Assembly: GCF_016722765.1 (NCBI RefSeq) | Contig: NZ_JAEQND010000007.1 | Coordinates: 248,001 to 312,000, forward strand | Source: Ramlibacter alkalitolerans | GTDB taxonomy: Bacteria; Pseudomonadota; Gammaproteobacteria; Burkholderiales; Burkholderiaceae_C | Length of the DNA stretch: 64,000 bases | Direction: 5' to 3' | Part shown: in pieces, positions 1 through 8,898 of the stretch | Numbering within the stretch: position 1 is the stretch's first letter | Layout of the letters: every line of letters starts with the position of its first letter | The notes under the pieces: generated by a model | Told to the model about the DNA's origin: nothing | Seen by the model: only the letters and a program-made list of their open reading frames with translations | Databases searched by the model: none | Program-made: the position numbers and the translations under genes

Positions 1-1
1 C

Positions 2-400
2 TCCATCATCTCCCCGCACCTGCTGGGCCTGGAGCCGACGCAGGCGCTGCCGACGGCAAGCAGCCTGTGCGGTGCGTGCGCGGAGGTCTGCCCGGTCGGC
101 ATCCCGATCCCCGAGCTGCTGATGCAGTTGCGCCATGCCGCCCGGCACGATGCCCTGCCCGGCCACGCGCCACTGGCTGGCCAGGGGGCCGCCAAGGACT
201 GGAAAGAGGCGCTGGCGTGGAAGGCATGGGCCTGGCTCAACCAGCGGCCGGCCTGGTACGGGCTTGCGGTGCGGATCGGCCGCGCGCTGCGCGCACTGAC
301 GCCTTCACGGCAGGCCGGATGGACCGCGCATCGCACGCCGCTGAAGCTGGCGAGGCGCGGCTTGCGGGACCGCTTGCCGCAGGACGTGCGCCGCAGTTAG
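2..400 (+). CDS. lutB: LutB-type lactate utilisation iron-sulfur protein, C-terminal part
   Basis: Only the last 132 residues are inside the window; the 5' end lies before base 1. LutB with LutA and LutC oxidises L-lactate to pyruvate, and LutB is the Fe-S electron carrier of the set. The sequence shows the last ferredoxin-like motif, SSLCGACAEVCPVGIPIPEL, near the start of the visible part, followed by a basic alpha-helical tail of about 100 residues typical of the family's C-terminal domain. LutC often follows lutB, but here the next gene is an unrelated protein. The family assignment is firm from the cysteine motif and its context; the lactate role is inferred from the family. Confidence 0.82.
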   Translation, partial: SIISPHLLGLEPTQALPTASSLCGACAEVCPVGIPIPELLMQLRHAARHDALPGHAPLAGQGAAKDWKEALAWKAWAWLNQRPAWYGLAVRIGRALRALTPSRQAGWTAHRTPLKLARRGLRDRLPQDVRRS

Positions 401-446
401 GAGCAGGCGCTGTGGACGGCCGCGGCGTTTGCTGGGAACATCGTTC

Positions 447-1646
447 ATGGCCGCCACGCTCCCAGCCTCGCTGCTCGACGTCATCCTCGGCCTGGAGTTC
501 GGAGCCACCGAGCCGGACGCGAGCAATCGTTTCTCCCTCGACGGCATCGCATGGAGCACGACGCCCGATGGCGGGCGCGAGATCGCGATCCGCAGGATCG
601 AAGCCACGGCGCTGCGCCTTGCCTCGGGGGCGCTGGTGCTGGAGGTGGGCCGGCTCGCCCTGCACAAGCTCGTCGGCCAGGTGCACATCGGGCAAGGCAG
701 GCCGCGCCTGCGCAGCCTGCAAGCCGCCAAGGCCGAACTTTCGGGCGTGAAGGTCCATGGACCGCTGGTGTTCCCGCCGCCAAGCAAGGCCGACTTGCAC
801 ACGCCGCCCGCCGGTTCGGCCGCACAGCCCGCCGGCAACGCCACGACAGGCGAAGGCCCCGCTGCGAGGTGGTGCCTCGGCCCACTCGCCGAAGCCGAGG
901 GCACGCTGCGCGCGAAGATCGTGGATGCGCACCTGCTGTTCGACGCCGACGTGACGGTTCCCATCCGCCAGGGGCAGGTCGACTTCAACGACGCGACCGT
1001 CGAACACGTCGGGCCGGATTCGCGCATGGGCGTCAGCCGGCTCGGGATCTACGTCGACGCGCCCAACGGCCGCAGCTACCTGTGCCAGTTCCCGTCCACG
1101 CCGGTGGGCGGCGTGGAATACGAGCGGCGGGGTGCCTTTCTCGGGGCGCTGGTTTCGAATCGGGGCAAACTGCTCCTGCAGGCCTTTGCCGAGGGGTTGC
1201 TGCGGCAGGCGCGCGCCGGCCAGGGACTGGGGCTGACGGAGCAGGCGCGGCTGCTGTTCGACCGCACTGCCGTCTCGGGAAGCGTGCAGCTCGGCGACGG
1301 CCGCTTCACTGCGCCCGGCGTGCGCGCCGAGGTGGTGGGCCGCGCCGAAGGCCGCAACATGGTCCGCATCCACTCGGAGTCCGTGGGCCGGGGCCTCACC
1401 CTCGAACTCCCCGGCTTGTCGGTCGGGCACGCCGAGGTGAACGCCAGCGGCCTGCACATGGCGTGCGATCAGGTCACGGGGGCGCTGCTGCTGCGGCTGC
1501 TCGTCGAGCGCGCGCAACTGCGCTTCGCCTTCGAGCTGGCGAGCATGGAGATCACCGGGCTGAGCCTGCCATCCGCCGGGCCGTCGTCTGCGCAGGAGCC
1601 GGATGCAGGAACGGCGCCCCGCGGCGCCGTTCCTGAAACGCGCTGA
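447..1646 (+). CDS. Conserved-looking hypothetical protein, 399 aa
   Basis: I do not recognise this protein. It has no signal peptide, no obvious membrane segment and no catalytic motif. Codon choice (strong GC in third positions) matches its neighbours, so it is probably real. The sequence is rich in beta-strand-like stretches alternating with glycine and charged residues, for example EIAIRRIEATALRLASGALV near residue 50, and may form a repetitive beta structure. ATG 447 is preferred over an upstream TTG at 429 because the reading frame looks coding from there. The last codons are built from a perfect inverted repeat described separately. It is on the same strand as lutB, 46 bases downstream. 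Confidence 0.6.
   Translation: MAATLPASLLDVILGLEFGATEPDASNRFSLDGIAWSTTPDGGREIAIRRIEATALRLASGALVLEVGRLALHKLVGQVHIGQGRPRLRSLQAAKAELSGVKVHGPLVFPPPSKADLHTPPAGSAAQPAGNATTGEGPAARWCLGPLAEAEGTLRAKIVDAHLLFDADVTVPIRQGQVDFNDATVEHVGPDSRMGVSRLGIYVDAPNGRSYLCQFPSTPVGGVEYERRGAFLGALVSNRGKLLLQAFAEGLLRQARAGQGLGLTEQARLLFDRTAVSGSVQLGDGRFTAPGVRAEVVGRAEGRNMVRIHSESVGRGLTLELPGLSVGHAEVNASGLHMACDQVTGALLLRLLVERAQLRFAFELASMEITGLSLPSAGPSSAQEPDAGTAPRGAVPETR
1607..1634. repeat. Perfect 12-bp inverted repeat at the end of a coding region
   Basis: AGGAACGGCGCC, then CCGC, then GGCGCCGTTCCT form a perfect stem-loop. It lies entirely inside the coding sequence, ending about 10 bases before the stop codon at 1644-1646. No T-run follows on either strand, so it is not a classical intrinsic terminator. 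It could still stop or protect convergent transcripts, since a minus-strand gene ends at 1651. Confidence 0.45.
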
Positions 1647-1650
1647 GGCG

Positions 1651-2154
1651 TCAGCGGCCGTCGTGGTCCGAGTCGCCGGGGACGGCGCGCTCGACCGCGT
1701 TGCCCGCACGATGCCAGGCATCGCGCGTGGCGTGCTTCGCGCGCTCCCATTCGAGCGACGAGCTGCCGCGGGCGCTGTTCCAGTCGCGGCTCAGTTCGGG
1801 CTCGACTTCGTCATAGGAGCGATCCGGATAGCGCGAGTACGCGTCCACGCCATACCGGTAGGCGGGGCCGTAGTCGTCGTACTTGGCGCCGCTGGTGACA
1901 TAGGGCCGGGTCGAATAGTTGTCGCGCCAGTAGGCGTCTTCCAGCGCCGGGTCCGCTTTCCTGCGGCCGGCGATGGCGCCCACCGCGGCACCGACAGCGG
2001 CACCCACCGCCGCGCCGACCGGTCCGGTCATGCCGCCGACGGCCGCACCTGCAGCTGCTCCGCCCGCGACCCCACCGACGACCCCGCCGGCGACGGCTCC
2101 CTTGGCCGCCGGATGCTTGTCACTGTCGGATGCAATTGGCTTGCGCTCGTTCAT
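1651..2154 (-). CDS. Glycine-zipper protein, 167 aa
   Basis: Residues about 15-65 form a Gly/Ala repeat (GGVVGGVAGGAAAG and GAAVGAAVGAAVGAI), the glycine-zipper pattern of proteins that insert into or associate with membranes. The C-terminal half is hydrophilic and tyrosine-rich (RPYVTSGAKYDDYGPAYRYG) and resembles uncharacterised proteins of stress-responsive loci. The start is taken at ATG 2154 because GGAAGGA lies 7-8 bases upstream; an upstream in-frame start at 2184 has no such site. There is no classical signal peptide. The gene is convergent with the preceding one. Function unknown. Confidence 0.72.
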   Translation of the reverse strand: MNERKPIASDSDKHPAAKGAVAGGVVGGVAGGAAAGAAVGGMTGPVGAAVGAAVGAAVGAIAGRRKADPALEDAYWRDNYSTRPYVTSGAKYDDYGPAYRYGVDAYSRYPDRSYDEVEPELSRDWNSARGSSSLEWERAKHATRDAWHRAGNAVERAVPGDSDHDGR

Positions 2155-2306
2155 CACTGTTCCTTCCGTGGTTGGAAGCCCCAACGGTAAGGCCTCGGCA
2201 CAGGTTGCAGGACGCGCCTTCGCCTCACGCGCATGTCAGCCGATACGCACAGGGCAACGTGCGAGCTCACCTGTGACGACACCGCCGCGCGCCGCGCGAC
2301 CGCTTG

Positions 2307-3485
2307 CTAGCGGAACTCCCGGTCGATGCGCAGCACCTGTCCTGCGTCCGTCAGCACGTACAACTCCTTCTGCCCGTCCTCGCCGAAGGAGATGACCGTC
2401 CCCATGCTGGCGATGAATTGCCGGGGATCGGTGGCGACGCCGCCGCTGAACACGAAGCTGCGCAGCCAGCCGCTGCAAAGGTCGGAATAGAAATACCGGC
2501 CCTGGATCTCCGGGATGGCGCTTCCGCGGTAGACGAAGCCGCCGGTGATCGAACATCCGCCGTTCGCGTCGTGCGCATACTCCAGCACCGGCAAGGTGAT
2601 CCCTGTCCTGTTGCAGGGGGTCGCGCCCAAGCAGGACGAACCTTCCATGACATTCCAGCCGTAGTTGAGCCCTGCGCTGTCGGCGGGGTTGACGTCGACC
2701 TCCTCGATGCGATCCTGCCCGACATCGGCGATGTAGAGGCGACCGGTCGGAGCATCGAACGCGTAGCGCCACGGATTGCGCAGTCCGTACGCCCAGATCT
2801 CGCCGCGCCGGTTCGGCTGCCCCACGAAGGGATTGGCGGATGGAATCGCGTAGGGTGCCGCCGCGCTGGAATTCCGCACGTCGATGCGCAGGAGCTTGCC
2901 CAGCAGGGAGTCCAGGTCCTGCGCGTTGCCCAGCGGATCGCCGCCACCACCGCCATCGCCGGTCCCGAGATACAGGAAGCCATCGGGCCCGAACCGGACC
3001 AGTCCCCCCTTGTGGTTGGAGAACGCGCGGTGGGGAATCGTCAGGATGCGCAGCGGCGCCGGATCCGCGAGGTCCGGATTGCCAGCCGAAACACGAAAGC
3101 GTTCGATCGCGATGTCGCCGGTGGGCTCGGTGAAGTAGACGAAGAAAAAGCCGTTGAGGGCGTACTGCGGATCGAAGGCCATCGAGAGCAGCCCGCCTTC
3201 GCCCGTCGTCCCGACCCGGGCGGAGATGTCCAGGAAGGGCGTGCCCGATCGGGTGCCGCCTTGCACGATGACGATGCGGCCCGGGCGCTCGACCACGAAG
3301 AGACGCGCATCGCCGGCGGGCGCAGTGGCGAACATCGGTTGGTCCAGGCCCGAGGCGGCCACCGAGGTCACGAGCGTGAAGGCGCGCGGCCCAGGGGCAT
3401 TCACGGCGCCGCCGCCCGCGCCCTCGTCGCCCCCGCCGCCGCAAGCAGCGAGCAACGCTGTCAGGAGCAGGGGCGCAGGCTTCAT
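2307..3485 (-). CDS. PQQ-dependent sugar dehydrogenase-type beta-propeller lipoprotein
   Basis: 392 residues. The N-terminus MKPAPLLLTALLAAC is a lipoprotein signal with a lipobox cysteine followed by a Gly linker, so the protein should be anchored at the cell envelope. The body matches the soluble aldose/sorbosone dehydrogenase family: GLDQPMFATAPAGD at the first blade, LLSMAFDPQY, GPDGFLYLGTGDGGGGGDP, GLRNPWRYAFD and IADVGQDRIEEVD. Such proteins oxidise sugars with PQQ in the periplasm, although many members have no proven substrate. The start at 3485 gives the clean lipoprotein signal; an upstream in-frame start would bury it. It lies 34 bases downstream of a related gene, suggesting one transcript. 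No PQQ biosynthesis genes are seen in this window. Confidence 0.83.
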   Translation of the reverse strand: MKPAPLLLTALLAACGGGGDEGAGGGAVNAPGPRAFTLVTSVAASGLDQPMFATAPAGDARLFVVERPGRIVIVQGGTRSGTPFLDISARVGTTGEGGLLSMAFDPQYALNGFFFVYFTEPTGDIAIERFRVSAGNPDLADPAPLRILTIPHRAFSNHKGGLVRFGPDGFLYLGTGDGGGGGDPLGNAQDLDSLLGKLLRIDVRNSSAAAPYAIPSANPFVGQPNRRGEIWAYGLRNPWRYAFDAPTGRLYIADVGQDRIEEVDVNPADSAGLNYGWNVMEGSSCLGATPCNRTGITLPVLEYAHDANGGCSITGGFVYRGSAIPEIQGRYFYSDLCSGWLRSFVFSGGVATDPRQFIASMGTVISFGEDGQKELYVLTDAGQVLRIDREFR

Positions 3486-3519
3486 TCCACGGCTGCTGCT
3501 GAAGGGTCGCGCCGCGACG

Positions 3520-4857
3520 TCACCCCCCGGCCGCCACCCGCCAGACCGCATTGCCGACGTCGTCGGCGACCATCAGCGCGCCCTTGCCGTCGATCGCCAC
3601 GCCCACCGGACGACCGTAGGCCTTGCCGTCCTTCGACAGGAAGCCGCCGAGGAATTCCACCGGCGGGCCCGACGGCTTTCCACCCGAGAACGGCACGAAG
3701 GCCACCTGGTAGCCCGCACGCGGCTTGCGGTTCCACGAGCCGTGCTCGCCGATGAACGCGCCGCTCGCGTAGTTCGGCGGCATGCGCGCGTCGGAGAACG
3801 CAAGCCCGAGCGGCGCCACATGCGAGCCCAGCCCGTAGTCCGGCGCGATCGCCTTCGCGACCATCTGCGGGTTCTTCGGCTTCACGCGCGCATCGACGTG
3901 CTGGCCCCAGTAGCTCCACGGCCAGCCGTAGAAGGCACCGTCCTTCACGGAGGTGAGGTAATCGGGCACGAGGTCGTTGCCCAGTTCGTCGCGCTCGTTC
4001 GCGACCACCCACAAGGCTTTCGTCTGCGGCTCCCAGGCCAGGGCCGTCGGGTTGCGCAAACCCGAGGCATAGAGGCGCTTCTGACCGGTCGCGAGGTCGA
4101 TCTCCCAGATCGCCGCGCGACCCTGCTCGGAAGCCATGCCGTTGTCGCCGATGTTGCTGTTGGATCCGACCGATGCATACAGCTTCGTGCCGTCGGGCGA
4201 CGCGACGATGTTCTTGGTCCAGTGGTGGTTCGCACCGGCCGGCAGGTCCGCCACCTTGACGGGTTTGGCGGTGATGCTGGTCTGGCCCGCCTGGTAGGGG
4301 ACCTTCACGACGGCGTCCGCATCGGCGATGTACAACTGGTCGCCCACCAGCACCATGCCGAAGGGCGAGAACAGGCCGGACATGAATTCGCTTCGCGTTT
4401 CGGCGATGCCGTCGCCGTCCGCGTCGCGCAGCAGGATGATGCGGTTCGGGCTCGGGGTGCCCGCGCCGGCGCGCTTCTGCACCACCTTCATGCCCTTGCC
4501 GCGGATCCCCTGCGCCATCTTGTCCTTCTCGCCGTTCAGCGGCGGCGGCCGGTTGCTCTCGGCGACCAGCACGTCGCCGTTCGGCAGCGTGTACAGGTTG
4601 CGCGGATGGTCGAGGCCGGTCGCGAACGCCGTGACGCGGAAGCCCGCCGGCGCGGTGGGAGCCGCGCCCTGCGGCCATCCTTCGGCGGGCGCGATGTGGA
4701 CGTTCGGAATGAATCCGTCCTTGTGCGGCGCCGGCAGCTGCGGCTGGGGTCCGACGCCGACGGGCATGCCTGGCTGCTGGGCTGCGAGCGCCGTGCAGAG
4801 AAGGGCGAGGCTGGCGGCAATTGGCGCTGCCGCGGCGCGGAGTCTGCGGGTCTTCAT
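3520..4857 (-). CDS. PQQ-dependent sugar dehydrogenase (sorbosone dehydrogenase-like), periplasmic
   Basis: 445 residues with a cleavable signal peptide ending near ALAAQQ. The propeller motifs are [60 protein letters not shown] and [20 protein letters not shown], all characteristic of the sorbosone dehydrogenase branch of glucose/sorbosone dehydrogenases. It should act in the periplasm, passing electrons from an aldose or similar substrate to the respiratory chain through PQQ; the substrate cannot be read from sequence. It is the promoter-proximal member of a two-gene unit with the lipoprotein paralogue downstream. The two share a fold but differ in length and N-terminus, so they are not a recent duplication. 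Confidence 0.84.
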   Translation of the reverse strand: MKTRRLRAAAAPIAASLALLCTALAAQQPGMPVGVGPQPQLPAPHKDGFIPNVHIAPAEGWPQGAAPTAPAGFRVTAFATGLDHPRNLYTLPNGDVLVAESNRPPPLNGEKDKMAQGIRGKGMKVVQKRAGAGTPSPNRIILLRDADGDGIAETRSEFMSGLFSPFGMVLVGDQLYIADADAVVKVPYQAGQTSITAKPVKVADLPAGANHHWTKNIVASPDGTKLYASVGSNSNIGDNGMASEQGRAAIWEIDLATGQKRLYASGLRNPTALAWEPQTKALWVVANERDELGNDLVPDYLTSVKDGAFYGWPWSYWGQHVDARVKPKNPQMVAKAIAPDYGLGSHVAPLGLAFSDARMPPNYASGAFIGEHGSWNRKPRAGYQVAFVPFSGGKPSGPPVEFLGGFLSKDGKAYGRPVGVAIDGKGALMVADDVGNAVWRVAAGG

Positions 4858-5221
4858 GGCCCGAGTCTGTTCCCGCCGGGCGCGCGGCAGTGTCAGACAA
4901 GCTCCACGCCGGATGAAGCGTCGCCTGAAGCGGCTCAGCCGCCGTGATCCTCAGCGGGGCGCCGCAGCTTCATGCCAGCACACCGTTCCCGATCAGCTTG
5001 TCCAGCCGGTCGGTGAAGCCGACTCACGCTGAGCGCGCGCAGCGCCTAGTGCCGGTCACCAAAACGAAATCCTCGCGTCGGCCAACGGCAGCCCGGAATT
5101 TACGACGGTAAAAATGGCGCATGAAGGCCGTAAGGTCCGCAAGATCGCTCGGACTGTCACACCCTGACTGCGCGCTGATACCGTTAATTTCAGCGTTGAT
5201 AAAGAAGGATGCTGCCCTCTC
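4858..5221. other. 364-bp stretch without a convincing gene
   Basis: No recognisable gene. On the minus strand there are only short open stretches: one of 32 codons from ATG 5122 to a stop at 5024-5026, and one ending VGFTDRLDKLIGNGVLA just below it. These could be eroded coding remnants but match nothing I know. The right-hand part (about 5090-5215) is visibly more AT-rich than the surroundings. This fits the accessory character of the adjacent toxin-antitoxin and helicase remnant region. Confidence 0.4.
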
Positions 5222-5599
5222 TCATAGAACAGCCTGGAGCACCACCTTCTTGCCTGGAACCTGCAAGAATTTCATGACTCCGTGCCCGGGCAGCACGCGG
5301 CTTTCGACCAGCACGATGCCGGCATCGATCAATGCCTGGAGGTCGCGGCGCACCGCGCTGCGATCACGGTGAAGCCGGTCGGCGATTCCCTGAATGGAGT
5401 CCGGACGCTCCTTGACGGCTGCGACAAGCGCCAGCCTGCTTGGCGTCAGAGCGCGAACGAGCTCCGCCGGGTCGCCGAACGTCACCAGCGCTTCTTCGGG
5501 AATGTGTTCGCCGGCATCGGCGGCCTTGGCGATCCGGCGACCTCGTTCAAAAAAGTCGTTCTCATCGCCCAGTCCAATCGTCACCTTCTTCATCGTCAT
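5222..5599 (-). CDS. HTH DNA-binding protein, TumA/HVO_A0114-type antitoxin candidate
   Basis: 125 residues. The N-terminal part (FERGRRIAKAADAGEHIPEE, then TFGDPAELVRALTPSRLALV) and the winged-helix part (GIADRLHRDRSAVRRDLQAL, then IDAGIV) match the HVO_A0114-type family that pairs with TumE/DUF6516 toxins, a match made from memory of the family. It would bind and neutralise the toxin and repress the promoter of the pair. The start ATG overlaps the TGA of the upstream toxin-like gene by four bases, so the order is toxin first, antitoxin second, as is usual for this pair. Base composition is less GC-rich than nearby housekeeping genes, suggesting acquisition. Confidence 0.7.
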   Translation of the reverse strand: MTMKKVTIGLGDENDFFERGRRIAKAADAGEHIPEEALVTFGDPAELVRALTPSRLALVAAVKERPDSIQGIADRLHRDRSAVRRDLQALIDAGIVLVESRVLPGHGVMKFLQVPGKKVVLQAVL

Positions 5600-5823
5600 T
5601 CCCTCATCGCAAGGTAGTCCAGCTCGAACCGCTCTTCAATGTCCTCGTAGCTCAGGAACTCGATGGGCTCGACCTGCCCCATGACATGCCTGTGGTGAAA
5701 GCCATGGGCATTGTCATAGCCGACGACGCGTCCGTTGTCCACACCGCAGATTCCGTGATGGATGTAGGCCAGGTTGTACCGCGTCACCTTCCCGGTTTCG
5801 TCCACCCACACTTCCCGCCGCAA
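5596..5823 (-). CDS. TumE (DUF6516)-like toxin candidate, 5' end uncertain
   Basis: The recognisable part starts near REVWVDETGKVTRYNLAYIH and runs through GRVVGYDNAHGFHHRH to the end FELDYLAMRE. The VGYDNxHGxxHRH pattern is the hallmark of the TumE/DUF6516 toxin family. No ATG exists in frame near the expected start. TTG 5823 (giving 75 aa) or GTG 5811 are the only nearby candidates, and the frame stays open upstream into the helicase remnant. An out-of-frame ATG at about 5864 would join with a single-base deletion, so the gene may be frameshifted. It overlaps the antitoxin start by four bases. Family assignment is moderate; activity is doubtful. Confidence 0.5.
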   Translation of the reverse strand: MRREVWVDETGKVTRYNLAYIHHGICGVDNGRVVGYDNAHGFHHRHVMGQVEPIEFLSYEDIEERFELDYLAMRE

Positions 5824-5896
5824 GATGCCGTTACCGCGCTTTTTGGCACGTGGTTCGTCGCATCGACGACCAGTTCGTGCAGCACCACCTGCGTGT

Positions 5897-6287
5897 CGCG
5901 CGGTAGCCGCGCCGCCGCTTCTCCCACATCCGCAACAACACCGGGTGACCTGAATCGACGAAGTCGATGATCCGTACGCCCGACTTCCCCGCGTGCTCGC
6001 GATGCACGGCCGGCGTACTGCTGCAGCGTGCCCTTCCACGAAACGGGCATGGCAAGGATCAAGGTGTCGAGCGGAGGATGGTCGAAGCCTTCTCCCACGA
6101 GCTTGCCGGTCGCCAGCAGAACGCGGGGCGCATCGGGCGCCAAGGCCTCCAATTCCGCCATCAGGGCACCGCGCTGCTTCTTGGACAGGCGGCCATGCAG
6201 CACGAACGGCCGTAACGCCTGCTCGGAAAGCGCCGACACAAGCGCACTGACATGCTCGGTCCGCTCCGTGAGCACCGCGCATCGTCG
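5897..6287 (-). pseudogene. Remnant of a DEAD/DEAH-box helicase, frameshifted and truncated
   Basis: One frame (about 6287-6006) encodes VLTERTEHVSALVSALSE, then APRVLLATGKLVGEGFDHPP and MPVSWKGTLQQYAGR. The text continues in another frame (about 6004-5897) as HREHAGKSGVRIIDFVDSG and RMWEKRRRGYRA. Together these are helicase motifs IV to VI of the helicases found with conflict and restriction systems. The N-terminal ATPase half is missing and a one-base frameshift splits motif VI, so this is a dead fragment. It sits between tRNA-Ser and the TumE-like pair, which suggests a decayed genomic island. Another frame just upstream (about 6270-6350) also looks weakly coding. Confidence 0.66.
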
Positions 6288-6342
6288 ACTCGGAACCGCT
6301 CCAGGCGTCCATCTTCGAGTTCGTGGAGATCGCCGAAAAGAC

Positions 6343-6368
6343 AAAAAGCCTTGATTTCTCAAGGCTTT
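6343..6368 (-). terminator. Intrinsic terminator downstream of tRNA-Ser
   Basis: AAAGCCTTGA and TCAAGGCTTT form a 10-bp stem with a 4-base loop. Read on the minus strand the stem is followed by a short T-run. It lies 45 bases after the CCA end of the tRNA gene on the same strand, a good position for the tRNA transcript terminator. Confidence 0.72.
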
Positions 6369-6412
6369 CTGCTGCTTTCTGGGACTTAGGTGGACCCCTT
6401 GGGAAGAGGTCC

Positions 6413-6503
6413 TGGCGGAGCAGGAGGGATTCGAACCCTCGATACGGTGAAACCGTATACCGGATTTCGAGTCCGGCGCATTCGACCACTCTGCCACCGC
6501 TCC
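6413..6503 (-). tRNA. tRNA-Ser (anticodon CGA)
   Basis: On the minus strand the gene begins GGAGCGGTGGCAGAGTGG, has an anticodon stem CCGGA/TCCGG around the loop CTCGAAA (anticodon CGA, reading UCG), a long variable arm, the T-loop GTTCGAATC and an acceptor strand CTGCTCC pairing with GGAGCGG (one G-T pair). The discriminator G and CCA are encoded. The long variable arm fits a serine tRNA. It is the only tRNA gene I find in the window and borders an accessory patch, as expected of an integration hotspot. Confidence 0.95.
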
Positions 6504-6570
6504 TGATTTCGGTTCGCGTGGTGCGAAGCCGGCGATTTTAGCACCACCGCGCGAACCGACCGGCTGCTGG

Positions 6571-7377
6571 CTACATCCGCGGCTCGCCCCGCTCGTTGAC
6601 GATGATCGTGCTTCCTGCCGGCGGCGCGCTCATCTGCACGGTGTGCGGGGTGCCGCGGAAGTTGTACGTCACCTCGTAGTACGCCGGCGCGCCTTGCACC
6701 GTCTCGCAGCGCTGGACGTCCTGGGTCGCATAGCCCGGCGCGCCACCGCGCCCGACGTTGTTGCCCACCGCGGCGCCGGCGATCGCACCGACACCGGTGG
6801 CCGCATCCCTGCCGCTGCCGGCGCCCACCTGGTGGCCCAGGATGCCGCCGACGACCGCGCCGAGCAGGGCGCCGCCCACATTGCTGTTCGCGTTCGCGGC
6901 CGGGACGGCCTGCCGTTCCACCCAGCAACGCTGGCTGCCGGCGCCCATGATCGCCCGCACGTCCCGGATCGGGACTTCCTGCGTGCGCTCGCTGGCGCGC
7001 CGGCGATAGGCGTAGTCGCCGCCCGCAGCGGCCTGCGGTTCGAAGTCGTAGCGACGGCCTTCGCGCGCGGGGCGGATCGACGCGATGTTCCATTGCAGTC
7101 CGGTGCCGCGCAGGTCGGGGTAGTTGCCCCGGCGCAGCACGGCGCAGCGACCCTGGTAGCGCGGCCGCTCGCACACCTCCCAGCGGCCGCGCTCGACCAC
7201 CACCGAAGCCGCGGTGTCGCCCAGTGCGCGACGCTCGAGGTTGCGCATCTCGCCATTGACCACGACGGAATGCCCGCGGAATCCCTCCCGCTCATACAGG
7301 ACGATCTGGGCCATCGCCTGCGAAGCGAGGACCAGGGTGGAAGCGGTCAATGCCGCCTTGATGAAGAACTTGGCCAT
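6571..7377 (-). CDS. Beta/gamma-crystallin-like exported protein with glycine-zipper domain
   Basis: 268 residues. The signal peptide (MAKFFIKAALTASTLVLASQ, cleaved after AMA) is followed by crystallin-like repeats: IVLYEREGFRGHSVVVNGEM, then WEVCERPRYQGRCAVLRRGN and YPDLRGTGLQWNIASIRPA. A second module (VGGALLGAVVGGILGHQVGA, then GVGAIAGAAVGNNVG) is a glycine-zipper 2TM-type segment. The end, YYEVTYNFRGTPHTVQMSAP, is shared by the glycine-zipper 2TM family. The protein is likely periplasmic or outer-membrane associated, perhaps with a stabilising or Ca-binding role; that is inference from the crystallin fold. It is a single gene between tRNA-Ser and serS on the same strand. Confidence 0.8.
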   Translation of the reverse strand: MAKFFIKAALTASTLVLASQAMAQIVLYEREGFRGHSVVVNGEMRNLERRALGDTAASVVVERGRWEVCERPRYQGRCAVLRRGNYPDLRGTGLQWNIASIRPAREGRRYDFEPQAAAGGDYAYRRRASERTQEVPIRDVRAIMGAGSQRCWVERQAVPAANANSNVGGALLGAVVGGILGHQVGAGSGRDAATGVGAIAGAAVGNNVGRGGAPGYATQDVQRCETVQGAPAYYEVTYNFRGTPHTVQMSAPPAGSTIIVNERGEPRM

Positions 7378-7512
7378 GTGCGGGCTCCTTTCCTACAGCT
7401 GTGCGGGCCGCGGCCCGCGAGGCTGCATGATGGGCAAGCCCACCAGGACGGATGTGTAGGCGGCTGCCGCTGAGCCTTGTCGGCTGATCCCGCCGCGCTT
7501 CGCCCCGCGCGC

Positions 7513-8832
<1,320 letters not shown>

Positions 8833-8898
8833 TTATTCGGCGCCCTGCGTACCATTGGTCCCAGCCACGAGAGCGCCCGGATGACGACAGCGCCCGGA

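Noticed and set aside
237..1721. Long minus-strand open frame of 494 codons opposite the lutB tail and the unknown protein
   Set aside because: It has high Arg/Ala/Pro content and no family-like text, typical of antisense frames in high-GC DNA; the plus-strand gene explains the region.
6413..6503. Attachment-site duplicate of the tRNA-Ser 3' end in the accessory patch
   Set aside because: I looked for the T-arm and acceptor sequence between 4858 and 6412 and found no second copy; an att site may have decayed or lie outside.
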